A stretch of 14,482 nucleotides of DNA, taken from an uncultured Mycoplasmatota bacterium. Lineage in GTDB: Bacteria > Bacillota_I > Bacilli_A > RF39 > UBA660. Below the pieces are notes generated by a model. That model did not search any database, was not told where the DNA came from, and worked only from the letters and a program-made list of their open reading frames with translations. Location: contig CAMMBX010000020.1 in the NCBI GenBank assembly GCA_946494345.1, positions 1 through 14,482 of the forward strand, in the 5' to 3' direction. The number at the start of each line of letters is the position of its first letter. Within the stretch, counting starts at the first letter, position 1. A program made the translations under genes and the position numbers. Positions 1 to 7,477 of this stretch are shown one piece after another.

Positions 1-1
1 T

Positions 2-697
2 TGGAGAACTATAAATATAAGTAATGCATTTGCAGTATCACAGAAAATGAATGATACAGGTAATAGATATGGATTTAGTAGTAATGTAGATACTCATATG
101 ATGAAGAATGATGAATGGGCAGTAGTAAGTTACTTAAGTCAAAGTAAATATGGAAAGTTAGGAAATATTGACTTTAGTGGTGCAAATAAAGAGATATACC
201 AAAATAAATCAAATAGTTATATAACAGGCTGTAGTTATGGAAGCCCAAGTAATGGGAATACTGATTATGGATGTCAGTATACATATGATGTAAATATCAA
301 TGGAACCGGAGCCTCAACAACAGGGAATATCTATGGAATATATGATATGAGTGGAGGATCATGGGATTATGTAATGGGAAATTATAATGATATAGCAGGG
401 AATAGTGGATTTAGTGATCCATTAACATTAGAATCAAAATACTATAATAAATATACAAGTGATAATGTAAGTACAGCTTGTAATGGAAGTGAATGTATCA
501 GTCATGGTTTATCAGAAACAGCAGGCTGGTATAATGATGTACAAAATATGGTTAGTGAGCAATATCCATGGATGTTGTGTGGTGGTGGTGTTAGCGATTT
601 CACTAATGCGGGTGTATTCTACTTCGATCGTTCTGGTCAGTTGGGTGGTGCTTATAATGGCTTCTCGTTCCGTCTCGTGATGAGCCCTAGTATGTAA
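2..697 (+). CDS. Secreted FGE/C-type-lectin-like protein, 5'-truncated; candidate DGR target
   Basis: The reading frame is open from base 2, so the N-terminus (presumably a signal or pilin-like membrane segment) lies outside the window; the ATG at 47 is probably internal. The visible ~231 residues contain a GIYDMSGGSWDYVMG stretch (about 340-384), which resembles the GIYDMSGNVWEW motif of formylglycine-generating-enzyme/C-type-lectin folds. The C-terminus has PW..CGGG, AGVFYF and SFRLVMS, like the last strands of that fold. Several cysteines (in TGCSYG, YGCQY and TACNGSECI) suggest an extracellular, disulfide-bonded protein. The last ~110 bases have a very different composition from the rest: all five Phe codons there are TTC, while all four upstream are TTT. 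This fits a DGR variable region. Related multi-copy proteins are, from memory, common in uncultured Firmicutes. The ligand is unknown. No partner gene is visible because the left neighbour is cut off. Confidence 0.75.
   Translation, partial: WRTINISNAFAVSQKMNDTGNRYGFSSNVDTHMMKNDEWAVVSYLSQSKYGKLGNIDFSGANKEIYQNKSNSYITGCSYGSPSNGNTDYGCQYTYDVNINGTGASTTGNIYGIYDMSGGSWDYVMGNYNDIAGNSGFSDPLTLESKYYNKYTSDNVSTACNGSECISHGLSETAGWYNDVQNMVSEQYPWMLCGGGVSDFTNAGVFYFDRSGQLGGAYNGFSFRLVMSPSM
571..686 (+). other. Candidate DGR variable region with GC-rich 3' end
   Basis: Counted directly, bases 571-680 contain 14 adenines in 110 (13%) and 53 G+C (48%). Bases 421-540 of the same gene contain 49 adenines in 120 (41%). 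The segment sits at the very 3' end of a C-type-lectin-like gene and finishes in a G+C-rich block (661-686, 15 of 26 G+C) where an initiation-of-mutagenic-homology site would be expected. DGRs mutate template adenines during retrohoming, leaving adenine-poor variable regions at exactly this place in lectin-fold targets. No reverse transcriptase or template repeat lies in the window. Gene conversion from a paralogue is an alternative explanation. Confidence 0.5.
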
Positions 698-754
698 GAT
701 GAACTAAGTAAGCGAATAAGAGGCTTGAATATTTTTGAAAAAGGGATAGAGTAC

Positions 755-786
755 AATCTAGTATGTAAAAATATACTAGATTTTTT
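755..786 (+). terminator. Rho-independent terminator after the lectin-like gene
   Basis: A 12-bp stem (755-766 with 771-782, including one G-T pair) closes an AAAA loop and runs into a T tract at 781-786. The left arm repeats the last 11 bases of the gene upstream. It ends the transcript entering from the left and separates it from tex. Confidence 0.85.
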
Positions 787-852
787 ACGTAAAATATCCT
801 TCTTTTTCTTTTCTCAACTTCTTATTTGTAATAAAATAGATAGTGTTAGAAA

Positions 853-858
853 AGAGGA
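853..858 (+). promoter_or_regulatory. Ribosome binding site deciding the tex start
   Basis: AGAGGA lies 5 bases before the ATG at 864. The in-frame GTG at 843 has no such site, so 864 is taken as the start. The 698-863 gap otherwise holds only the terminator and an AT-rich stretch with a weak -10-like TAAAAT at 832-837 and no convincing -35. Confidence 0.7.
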
Positions 859-863
859 TTTAT

Positions 864-3011
864 ATGAATGAAGTAATAATTGATGAAATTAGTAAAGATT
901 TAGATATTAGTAAAAAACAAGTAATGACTGTTTTAAAATTATTGGAAGAGGGAAATACTATTCCTTTTATTGCAAGATACCGTAAAGAAGCGACTGGAGC
1001 TTTAAATGAAGAAGTTATAAAATCTATTGATGATGTTTATCAGTATCAAGTTAATTTAATGAAAAGAAAAGAAGATGTTATTAGATTAATTGATGAGAAA
1101 GGATTACTTACTGATGAGTTGAAGACTTCTATTATGAAATGTACTAAACTTGTAGAAGTAGATGATTTATATCGTCCTTATAAAGAAAAGAAAAAGACTA
1201 AAGCAACGGATGCTATTAATAATGGGTTAGAGCCTCTTGCTAAAATTATTATGTCTTGTCCAGTTAAGGGAGATATTAATACTATTGCCTCAAAATATCT
1301 TAATGATAAAGTTAAGACTGTTGATGATGCTATTACTGGGGCTAAATATATTATCGCTGAATGGATAAGTGATAATGCTTATTATCGAAAATGGATTAGA
1401 AGTTATATCTTTAAAGAAGGAGTAGTTGTTAGTAAGTTAAAGAAAAATGCTATAGATGAAAATAAGACTTATAGTAACTATTATGACTTTAATGAAACAA
1501 TAAAATATATTAAACCACATCGAATTTTAGCGATTAATAGAGGAGAAAAAGAGGGGGTACTTTCTGTTAAATTAGACTATGATACGGAAAAGATTGTCAA
1601 TTATTTAGAAACTAAAGTAATTAAGAATAAAGAGTCATTTTGTTATCCTATAATAATGGAGGCGATCAGTGATAGTCTTAAACGTTTAATTCTACCTAGT
1701 GTTGATAGAGAAGTTCGTAGTGAACTTAAAGAAAAAGGAGAGGAACGTGCTATTGAAAACTTTTCTTTTAATGTAGAGAAACTTTTACTTACGCCTCCTT
1801 TAAAAGATAAAACTGTATTAGGTTATGATCCTGCTTTTAGGACAGGGTGTAAACTTGCTGTATTAGATAAAACTGGTAAGGTCTTAGATATTGATGTTAT
1901 CTATCCAACGGAACCACATAATGATATAGAAGGCTCTAAGAAGAAATTACTTGAGCTTATTGATAAATATAATATTGATGTAATCGCTATTGGTAATGGT
2001 ACAGCATCAAGGGAAAGTGAAGCTTTTGTAGCAGAGGCAATTAAAGATGCTAAAAGAGATGTTTCCTATATAATAGTAAGTGAAGCAGGGGCATCAGTAT
2101 ATTCTGCTAGCAAGTTAGCAATAGAAGAGTTTCCAACATTCACTGTGGAAAAAAGAAGTGCTGTTAGTATTGGAAGACGTGTCCAAGATGCTTTATCAGA
2201 ACTTGTTAAAATTGATCCTAAAAGTATAGGTGTTGGTCTTTATCAACATGATGTACCTGTTAAAAAACTAGATGAATCTCTTAACTTTGTTGTTAGTAAA
2301 GCTGTTAATGGAGTTGGTGTTAATATTAATACAGCAAGTCCATCCTTACTAAAATATGTTTCCGGACTTAATAAAAAAGTAATAGATAATATTATTGCCT
2401 TTAGAGATAAATATGGTAAATTTAAAAATAGAGATGAACTTCATGATATAAAAGGAGTTACTGATAAGGTTTATGAACAATCAGTGGGATTTCTTAGAAT
2501 ACTTGATGGAGATAATCCCTTAGATAAAACTTCAATTCATCCTGAAAGTTATGATAAGACTATTAAACTTCTTAATTATTTAGGATTTAGTGTTAATGAT
2601 TTAGGTAGCAGGGAACTTATTAGTAAACTTAATAATTTAGATATAGAGAGTCTTAGTAAAGAAATTGATATTGATAAATATACTTTAAATGATATTATAG
2701 AGTCTTTGGAAAAACCAATGAGAGATTTAAGAGATAATTATCCACAACCTATTTTAAGAAATGATATTTTACATATAGAAGACTTGAAAATAGGAGATAA
2801 ACTACAGGGAACAGTACGTAATGTAGTCGATTTTGGTCTATTTATTGATATAGGACTTAAGAATGATGGACTTGCACATATTTCAAAACTAACACATCAA
2901 TATATTAAAAATCCTAGTGATTTATTTAGTGTTGGAGATATAGTTGATTGTTATGTAGATAATATTGATATAGAACATAAAAAAGTTAGTTTAAGCTTAA
3001 TAAAAGAATAG
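864..3011 (+). CDS. tex: Tex family S1 RNA-binding protein
   Basis: This 715-residue protein has the full architecture of Tex/YhgF, a conserved cytoplasmic nucleic-acid-binding protein linked to transcription and RNA metabolism. In order: an N-terminal Tex helical/HTH region with the family motif GNTIPFIARYRKEATGAL near residues 28-45; a YqgF/RNase H-like domain beginning near residue 320 (GYDPAFRTG) that includes PTEPHND and GNGTASRE; a helix-hairpin-helix region around residues 480-560 (GVNINTASPSLL, then FRDKYGKFKNRDEL); and a C-terminal S1 domain from about residue 643 (VDFGLFIDIG, DGLAHIS, KKVSLSL). Length and domain order are normal for the family, so it looks intact. The start is placed at ATG 864, preceded by AGAGGA, rather than GTG 843. 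The stop codon forms part of the terminator stem. The gene appears monocistronic, between two terminators. Confidence 0.95.
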   Translation: MNEVIIDEISKDLDISKKQVMTVLKLLEEGNTIPFIARYRKEATGALNEEVIKSIDDVYQYQVNLMKRKEDVIRLIDEKGLLTDELKTSIMKCTKLVEVDDLYRPYKEKKKTKATDAINNGLEPLAKIIMSCPVKGDINTIASKYLNDKVKTVDDAITGAKYIIAEWISDNAYYRKWIRSYIFKEGVVVSKLKKNAIDENKTYSNYYDFNETIKYIKPHRILAINRGEKEGVLSVKLDYDTEKIVNYLETKVIKNKESFCYPIIMEAISDSLKRLILPSVDREVRSELKEKGEERAIENFSFNVEKLLLTPPLKDKTVLGYDPAFRTGCKLAVLDKTGKVLDIDVIYPTEPHNDIEGSKKKLLELIDKYNIDVIAIGNGTASRESEAFVAEAIKDAKRDVSYIIVSEAGASVYSASKLAIEEFPTFTVEKRSAVSIGRRVQDALSELVKIDPKSIGVGLYQHDVPVKKLDESLNFVVSKAVNGVGVNINTASPSLLKYVSGLNKKVIDNIIAFRDKYGKFKNRDELHDIKGVTDKVYEQSVGFLRILDGDNPLDKTSIHPESYDKTIKLLNYLGFSVNDLGSRELISKLNNLDIESLSKEIDIDKYTLNDIIESLEKPMRDLRDNYPQPILRNDILHIEDLKIGDKLQGTVRNVVDFGLFIDIGLKNDGLAHISKLTHQYIKNPSDLFSVGDIVDCYVDNIDIEHKKVSLSLIKE

Positions 3012-3032
3012 TATTTTATTACTATTCTTTTT
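3002..3032 (+). terminator. Rho-independent terminator overlapping the tex stop
   Basis: A perfect 12-bp inverted repeat (3002-3013 with 3020-3031) surrounds a TTTTAT loop, with the right arm ending in a T run. The TAG stop (3009-3011) lies in the left arm. The repeat is symmetrical and A/T-flanked. Confidence 0.85.
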
Positions 3033-3033
3033 G

Positions 3034-3042
3034 TGTTATAAT
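3034..3042 (+). promoter_or_regulatory. Extended -10 promoter for the adhesin gene
   Basis: TGTTATAAT is a perfect TATAAT (3037-3042) with the extended -10 TGn. At 17-bp spacing the -35 position (3014-3019, TTTTAT) is poor and falls inside the terminator loop, so recognition would depend on the extended -10. The same 11-mer, TGTGTTATAAT, recurs at 7448-7458. Confidence 0.65.
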
Positions 3043-3056
3043 TGTCATTATAAGAT

Positions 3057-3062
3057 AGGTGA
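3057..3062 (+). promoter_or_regulatory. Ribosome binding site for the adhesin gene
   Basis: AGGTGA lies 4 bases before ATG 3067. This favours 3067 over the in-frame TTG at 3031, which would start inside the promoter and add a sequence unlike a signal peptide. Confidence 0.65.
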
Positions 3063-3066
3063 TTGT

Positions 3067-6000
3067 ATGGTTAATAAAATAGGTAGTTTTTTTAAGAAAA
3101 CAAACAATGATTGGATAAAAGTTACAATTTCTACAGTAATTGCAGCGGTTATGGTTATCTTTTTTTCGAAGGCTGTAGTAAGTTCTTATGCTTATCCTGA
3201 TAGTCTTCCTGATACTTTAACAACAGGACAAGGTAATGTAACTGCTGATAGAGTGGATTTATTTACTAGTGAGTTAGTTGGAGATGAATCTATTTCTTTA
3301 ATTCCTTTTTATGCAACTGATGGTAATAATCAATATGTTGTTTATTGTCTTGAAAAAGAAAAAGGATGGTCTCCTAATCAGACTATTACTAAGAATGAGG
3401 GGACTTTGGATCCTGGCTATGTTTATTTGATTCAAAATGGTTATCCGGCTAAGAGCTTAACTAATAATGATGCACATGATGAATATTTAACACAAATAGC
3501 GGTATGGTGGTATCAAGATAGAAGTAATGGTGTTGCTGATAATCAGAATGGAGTTTTAACTGCTAATCAAAAGAGTGTTATTAAAGCTAGTGGATATTAT
3601 AATGTTATAGGGCCTTTGATAGAAGGAGCACTAAATGCTAAAAGTAATCCTGTTACAATTACACCTACTTTTACTTTAAATAGTAGTAGTTTCAAATTAA
3701 GCAGTGATAATACATACTTAATTACTGATACTATTAATGTTAGTGCTAATGTTTCTTTTAGTAATTATCAAGTCAGTGTTAATAATAGTGCAGTTCAAAT
3801 ACTAGATCAAAATAATAGTCCTGTAAGTGGTCCAATTAGTAGTGGTAGTGGTTTTAAACTAAAGGTTAATCTTGCTGATTTAGATAGTCCTATTAGTGTT
3901 AATGTTAATGTTTTAGTTAATTATTCAGAATATGAAGCATATAGTTATTCTCCACCTAGTGATAAGATAGATACAATGCAACAATCTTTTGTTTCTACTT
4001 TAGTTCCTGTTGCTAAACAGAAGACTGTTTCTACTACTGTATCTATGCCTACTGGTAGTATAACAATAAGAAAAGTTGATGGTAGTAATAATAATGCTTT
4101 AGCAGGTGCTAATATTGAAGTTAGACGTGCTATTAATAATAAAGTAGTAGAGACTTTTAATACTACAACTACCAGTCATACTATATCTAATTTATTACCA
4201 GGAGAATATATAATTAATGAACTTTCGGCACCTACTGGTTATTATGTAGAAGATGCTAGTAGTAATATTATTGTTAATACAACAAATTTAAATCCTAGTA
4301 CAACTATTGAAAATATGCCTTTTGAAGTATATATTAGAAAAGTTGATACTCATACTGGGGATCCTGTTAGTGGAGCGGTGTTAAGAATTTTAGATAGTAC
4401 TAATAGAGAAGTTTATAGATTTACTTCTACTAATAGTTATGTATCTATTCCTAATTTAACAGAGGGAACATATAAGGTAGAAGAAGTAAGTGCTCCTCCA
4501 GGATATATTTTAAATAGCAAAACAGTTGAGTTTACAATAAATAAGAATAATCCTAAAGTTAATATTGATTTTGATGATGAACAAAATAGAATTATTATTG
4601 AAAAAAGAGATGCAAGTGATAATAATTTTGTTAGTGGAGCTGTTTTAAGATTAGTTAGAGTAAGTGATAATGTCACAATTGATGAATGGACTACTGGTAG
4701 TAGTGGACATGTTGTTAATGGCCTTGCTCCAGGTAATTATAAAGTAATAGAAATACAAGCGCCAAATGGGTATACTTTAAGTAATAGTGAAGTTACATTT
4801 ACCGTTAGTAATAACCAAACAGAACCTTTAACCGTTACTTTTTATAATTCTAAAAATAGGGTTAGTATTGTAAAAGTTGATAGTGAAACAGGGAAGACAG
4901 TTAGTGGTGCGACATTAAGAGTTACTGATAGTTATGGTAAAGAAGTAGAAACTTTTACAACGACTGATAGCTCTCATGTTTTATCAAAACTTGCTCCTGG
5001 TACTTATTATGTAACAGAGATTAAAACTCCTGATGGATATGTATTAGATAATGAGCCTATTGCCTTTCTAGTTAGTGGTAGTACTTCTAATTTACAAGTA
5101 CAATTTAAAAATAAGAGAAATGAAGTTAGACTTGGTAAAGTAGATGAAGATACTGGTGAGTATGTAGCAGGGGCAACCCTTAGACTTACTGATAGTAATG
5201 GTGAAGAAGTAGAGACATTTAAGAGTGGAAGTGATGCTCATATAATTAGAGGCTTAGCTAGTGGTACATATACTTTGGAAGAAGTAAAATCTCCTAATGG
5301 ATATATACGTAATACTAAGCCTGTTACTTTTACTATTAAAGATACTGATGATGTAGTTACTTATACTATTACTAATAAAAAGACTAAAGTAACTATCTCT
5401 AAAATAGATAGTGAAACAGGAGATTCTGTTAGTGGAGTTACTTTAGGAATTTATGATAGTAAAGATGATTTAGAAGCGATTAAGACTTTTACGACAACTA
5501 GTACTCCTACAGTTATAACTGATTTAAACGAAGGAACATACTATGTTAGAGAAATTAGGGCTGCTAGTGGATATGTATTGGATAAAACATGGCATGAATT
5601 TACTCTTGATAGTAAGACTCCTGAAGTTAATATTACTATTAAAAACAAACCAATTACTTTAAAATTAGGCAAGATAGATGCTAATACAGGGAAATATATT
5701 GCAGGTGCTAAAATGCAATTAAAGCGTGAAGATGGTATTTTAGATCCTATTGAGTTTACTAGTACAGAGGAGCCATATGTAGTTACAAGAATTCCTGCTG
5801 GTATCTATTCGTTAGAAGAGGTAGAACCTCCAGAAGGATATATTGGAAGTAGTTCTAAAGTTGTATTTGAAGTATTAGAAACTGGTGAAGTACAAACTAT
5901 TAATATATCTAGTGATGTTTTAAAGATTACTGTTAATAATAGAAAATTAGAGATTGATACTAATGGAATTAGTGGTTATGAATTTGATCTTAAAGATAGT

Positions 6001-6579
6001 AATGGTAATATAATAGAAAAAATTAAGACTACTGAAGATAATTATATTAGTGGAGAGTTAGAATTAGGTGATTATAGATTAGTAGAAACTGCTGTTCCAG
6101 AGGGTGTTGTTCTTAATGGTAATGCTTATTACTTTAGTATAACTGATTCTAATACGGTTAGTGTTGTTAATTTTGTTAATGACTTTACTAAAGTTATGAT
6201 AAGTAAGAAAGATATAACTAATAGTGAAGAAGTAGCAGGAGCACATTTAGTAATACGTAATGATGCAGGAGAGATTGTTTCTGAATGGACTTCTTCTAAT
6301 ACTCCTCATTATATAGAAAAACTTCCTAGTGGACATTATACTCTTACAGAAACTATTGCTCCAGATGGTTATATCTTAAATACATCGACAGTTGATTTTG
6401 AAGTTCTAGCTAATGGGGAAATACAAAATGTAGTTATGTTTAATTCAAAACCAGTTCCTGTTCCTAATACCTCTAGTAATGCTACTTATATATATTTAAC
6501 TGGTGGGTTATTAATAATAATTGGAGGAATCTTAATATATATTTCTCGTAGGAACAAAAGTCTTTTAAAGTCAAGATAA
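3067..6579 (+). CDS. Thioester-domain surface adhesin with nine Cna-B repeats and a sortase-like anchor
   Basis: A 1170-residue cell-surface protein. A Lys-rich N-terminus and a hydrophobic segment (about residues 18-37) form a long signal peptide, with possible cleavage after SSYA. Next comes a TQXA/class I thioester domain: Cys94 in VVYCLEKE and Gln143 in LTQIAVWW are placed to form the Cys-Gln thioester that such adhesins use to bind host ligands covalently. A beta-rich linker (about 190-330) follows. Nine Cna-B/SpaA-type modules then start near residues 330, 418, 508, 598, 686, 774, 863, 961 and 1041. Most have a first-strand Lys (IRKVD, VKVD, GKID), an E..AP.GY-type Glu and a terminal F.N, as expected for intramolecular isopeptide bonds. 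The end has VPNTS (1132-1136), a membrane helix and a basic tail, resembling a sortase signal, although Ser replaces the usual Gly. No sortase is in the window. The host ligand is unknown. Confidence 0.9.
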   Translation: MVNKIGSFFKKTNNDWIKVTISTVIAAVMVIFFSKAVVSSYAYPDSLPDTLTTGQGNVTADRVDLFTSELVGDESISLIPFYATDGNNQYVVYCLEKEKGWSPNQTITKNEGTLDPGYVYLIQNGYPAKSLTNNDAHDEYLTQIAVWWYQDRSNGVADNQNGVLTANQKSVIKASGYYNVIGPLIEGALNAKSNPVTITPTFTLNSSSFKLSSDNTYLITDTINVSANVSFSNYQVSVNNSAVQILDQNNSPVSGPISSGSGFKLKVNLADLDSPISVNVNVLVNYSEYEAYSYSPPSDKIDTMQQSFVSTLVPVAKQKTVSTTVSMPTGSITIRKVDGSNNNALAGANIEVRRAINNKVVETFNTTTTSHTISNLLPGEYIINELSAPTGYYVEDASSNIIVNTTNLNPSTTIENMPFEVYIRKVDTHTGDPVSGAVLRILDSTNREVYRFTSTNSYVSIPNLTEGTYKVEEVSAPPGYILNSKTVEFTINKNNPKVNIDFDDEQNRIIIEKRDASDNNFVSGAVLRLVRVSDNVTIDEWTTGSSGHVVNGLAPGNYKVIEIQAPNGYTLSNSEVTFTVSNNQTEPLTVTFYNSKNRVSIVKVDSETGKTVSGATLRVTDSYGKEVETFTTTDSSHVLSKLAPGTYYVTEIKTPDGYVLDNEPIAFLVSGSTSNLQVQFKNKRNEVRLGKVDEDTGEYVAGATLRLTDSNGEEVETFKSGSDAHIIRGLASGTYTLEEVKSPNGYIRNTKPVTFTIKDTDDVVTYTITNKKTKVTISKIDSETGDSVSGVTLGIYDSKDDLEAIKTFTTTSTPTVITDLNEGTYYVREIRAASGYVLDKTWHEFTLDSKTPEVNITIKNKPITLKLGKIDANTGKYIAGAKMQLKREDGILDPIEFTSTEEPYVVTRIPAGIYSLEEVEPPEGYIGSSSKVVFEVLETGEVQTINISSDVLKITVNNRKLEIDTNGISGYEFDLKDSNGNIIEKIKTTEDNYISGELELGDYRLVETAVPEGVVLNGNAYYFSITDSNTVSVVNFVNDFTKVMISKKDITNSEEVAGAHLVIRNDAGEIVSEWTSSNTPHYIEKLPSGHYTLTETIAPDGYILNTSTVDFEVLANGEIQNVVMFNSKPVPVPNTSSNATYIYLTGGLLIIIGGILIYISRRNKSLLKSR
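4054..6471 (+). repeat. Nine tandem Cna-B/SpaA-like protein modules
   Basis: Modules begin near 4054, 4318, 4588, 4858, 5122, 5386, 5653, 5947 and 6187, each about 80-98 codons. They are diverged at the DNA level, so recent slippage is not evident. Module 8 (5947-6186) is the outlier: the first-strand Lys-x-Asp is missing and the AP.GY motif is changed to VPEGV. Module 2 ends FDD instead of F.N, so Asp could replace the bond-forming Asn. Confidence 0.85.
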
Positions 6580-6605
6580 AATGCATATAATATAGTAGGT
6601 TCGAG

Positions 6606-6619
6606 TGTCAAATTTGACA
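6606..6619. promoter_or_regulatory. Perfect 14-bp palindrome overlapping the -35 box, possible operator
   Basis: TGTCAAATTTGACA is its own reverse complement, and its right half supplies the TTGACA -35 hexamer. A dimeric repressor bound here would block the promoter. It has no loop and no T tail, so it is not a terminator. The regulator is unknown. Confidence 0.5.
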
Positions 6620-6642
6620 AAAAATTAAATATTTGGTACAAT
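6614..6642 (+). promoter_or_regulatory. Consensus sigma-A promoter for the hydrolase-like gene
   Basis: Consensus TTGACA (6614-6619), a 17-bp spacer and TACAAT (6637-6642) lie about 30 bases upstream of ATG 6671. It is the closest match to consensus in the window. No terminator was found between the adhesin gene and this promoter, so some read-through from the adhesin gene is possible. Confidence 0.85.
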
Positions 6643-6660
6643 TTTATTGTTCTTATTTGA

Positions 6661-6666
6661 AGGAGG
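6661..6666 (+). promoter_or_regulatory. Ribosome binding site for the hydrolase-like gene
   Basis: AGGAGG lies 4 bases before ATG 6671. The in-frame TTG at 6647 lies upstream of this site, only 5 bases past the -10 box, so 6671 is the better start. Confidence 0.8.
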
Positions 6667-6670
6667 AACT

Positions 6671-7408
6671 ATGAAAAAAGTTAGTAAGCTGAGTCTTACG
6701 TTAGCATCTATTGGTGTTTTTATGATAGGCTTAGCTGGAGTATTACAGTATAAAGCTTTAGAAATAGAGGATAATACTGTAGCTTATGAAAAAGTGACAA
6801 TGAATGATTTTAATGCAGGTAGATTAGAAAATACTTCAAAAGCTGAAAGTGAAGAAACTCCTGTAGAAGAATCTAATAATAATGAAGAAATAGAAGATGT
6901 TGAAACTGTTGAATCAGAAGAAGTAGTTATAGAAGAAGAACTTCAGGATGTAAAAACTTATGAAGAAGTTAATACTGTTCCTGTTGATCCAATAGTTTAT
7001 GATGGCTTAACTATGAGAGAGTTAGCTGAAAAACTTAATAGATCATTAAATTCTACTATTTCTGGTAAAGGTTATTTAATTGCTAGTTATTCATTACAAC
7101 TTGGAATAGATCCTTATATGGCAACTGCTATTATTCTTCATGAGACTGGATGTAATGGTACTTGTAGTAGTTTAGTTCGTGAATGTAATAACGTTGGTGG
7201 ACAAAAAGGAGGACCAAGTTGTGGTGGAGGAGCTTATAAAGCATATGCAACATTAGATGAAGGAATTATGGGTTATTTAGATAACTTATATCGTAATTAT
7301 TACTCTGTTGGTTTAACTACTGTTGAATCTATTGGTCCAAAGTATGCTGCTAGTACTACTTGGGCTAGTCAAGTTAATAATTATATTGCTTTAATTAGAA
7401 GTAGATAA
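6671..7408 (+). CDS. Membrane-tethered or secreted glucosaminidase/lysozyme-like protein
   Basis: The 245-residue protein begins with MKKVSK and a hydrophobic segment (about residues 8-26), a signal peptide or N-terminal anchor. A low-complexity linker rich in Glu, Asp and Val follows (about 50-100). The C-terminal domain (about 115-245) looks like the glucosaminidase/lysozyme-superfamily fold: a helix with LGIDPYMATAIILHETG places a candidate catalytic acid at Glu158, then an NNVGG motif, a Gly-rich turn and AYATLDEGIMGYLDNL, which resembles the helical end of GH73-type enzymes. Four cysteines in the domain (in GCNGTC, REC and PSC) suggest disulfides outside the cell. The likely role is cleavage of peptidoglycan glycan strands in wall remodelling. 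The exact family is not certain, and a lytic transglycosylase-like activity is possible. The gene has its own strong promoter and ends in a terminator. Confidence 0.75.
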   Translation: MKKVSKLSLTLASIGVFMIGLAGVLQYKALEIEDNTVAYEKVTMNDFNAGRLENTSKAESEETPVEESNNNEEIEDVETVESEEVVIEEELQDVKTYEEVNTVPVDPIVYDGLTMRELAEKLNRSLNSTISGKGYLIASYSLQLGIDPYMATAIILHETGCNGTCSSLVRECNNVGGQKGGPSCGGGAYKAYATLDEGIMGYLDNLYRNYYSVGLTTVESIGPKYAASTTWASQVNNYIALIRSR

Positions 7409-7434
7409 AGAGCTTTTAGCTCTTTTTCTTTTTT
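7407..7434 (+). terminator. Rho-independent terminator after the hydrolase-like gene
   Basis: An 8-bp stem (AAAGAGCT at 7407-7414 with AGCTCTTT at 7418-7425) closes a TTT loop and is followed by a T-rich tail to 7434. The left arm starts inside the TAA stop (7406-7408). Confidence 0.9.
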
Positions 7435-7449
7435 AGTTTCTTGCTTATG

Positions 7450-7458
7450 TGTTATAAT
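7450..7458 (+). promoter_or_regulatory. Extended -10 promoter for the 252-residue unknown gene
   Basis: TGTTATAAT has a perfect TATAAT (7453-7458) plus the extended TGn. At 17-bp spacing the -35 position (7430-7435) lies in the T tail of the terminator and does not match the consensus. AGGAGG follows at 7465-7470. Confidence 0.65.
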
Positions 7459-7477
7459 AATTTTAGGAGGGTTTGAT

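Noticed and set aside
483..680. Open frame overlapping the lectin-like gene on the same strand
   Set aside because: It is the +1 shadow of a real gene and gives a low-complexity Val/Met-rich peptide with no ribosome site.
4437..4676. Minus-strand open frame within the adhesin gene
   Set aside because: It is antisense to the Cna-B repeats, and nothing supports a start or a product. The minus-strand frames at 8511-8759 and 13656-13841 were rejected for the same reason.
4054..6471. Repeated segments considered as a CRISPR array or DNA-level tandem repeat
   Set aside because: The periodicity is about 240-290 bases, in frame and diverged in DNA; it is protein module duplication.
6580..6670. Riboswitch or terminator in the gap before the hydrolase-like gene
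   Set aside because: The palindrome has no loop or T tail, and the promoter lies so close to the start codon that no structured leader fits.
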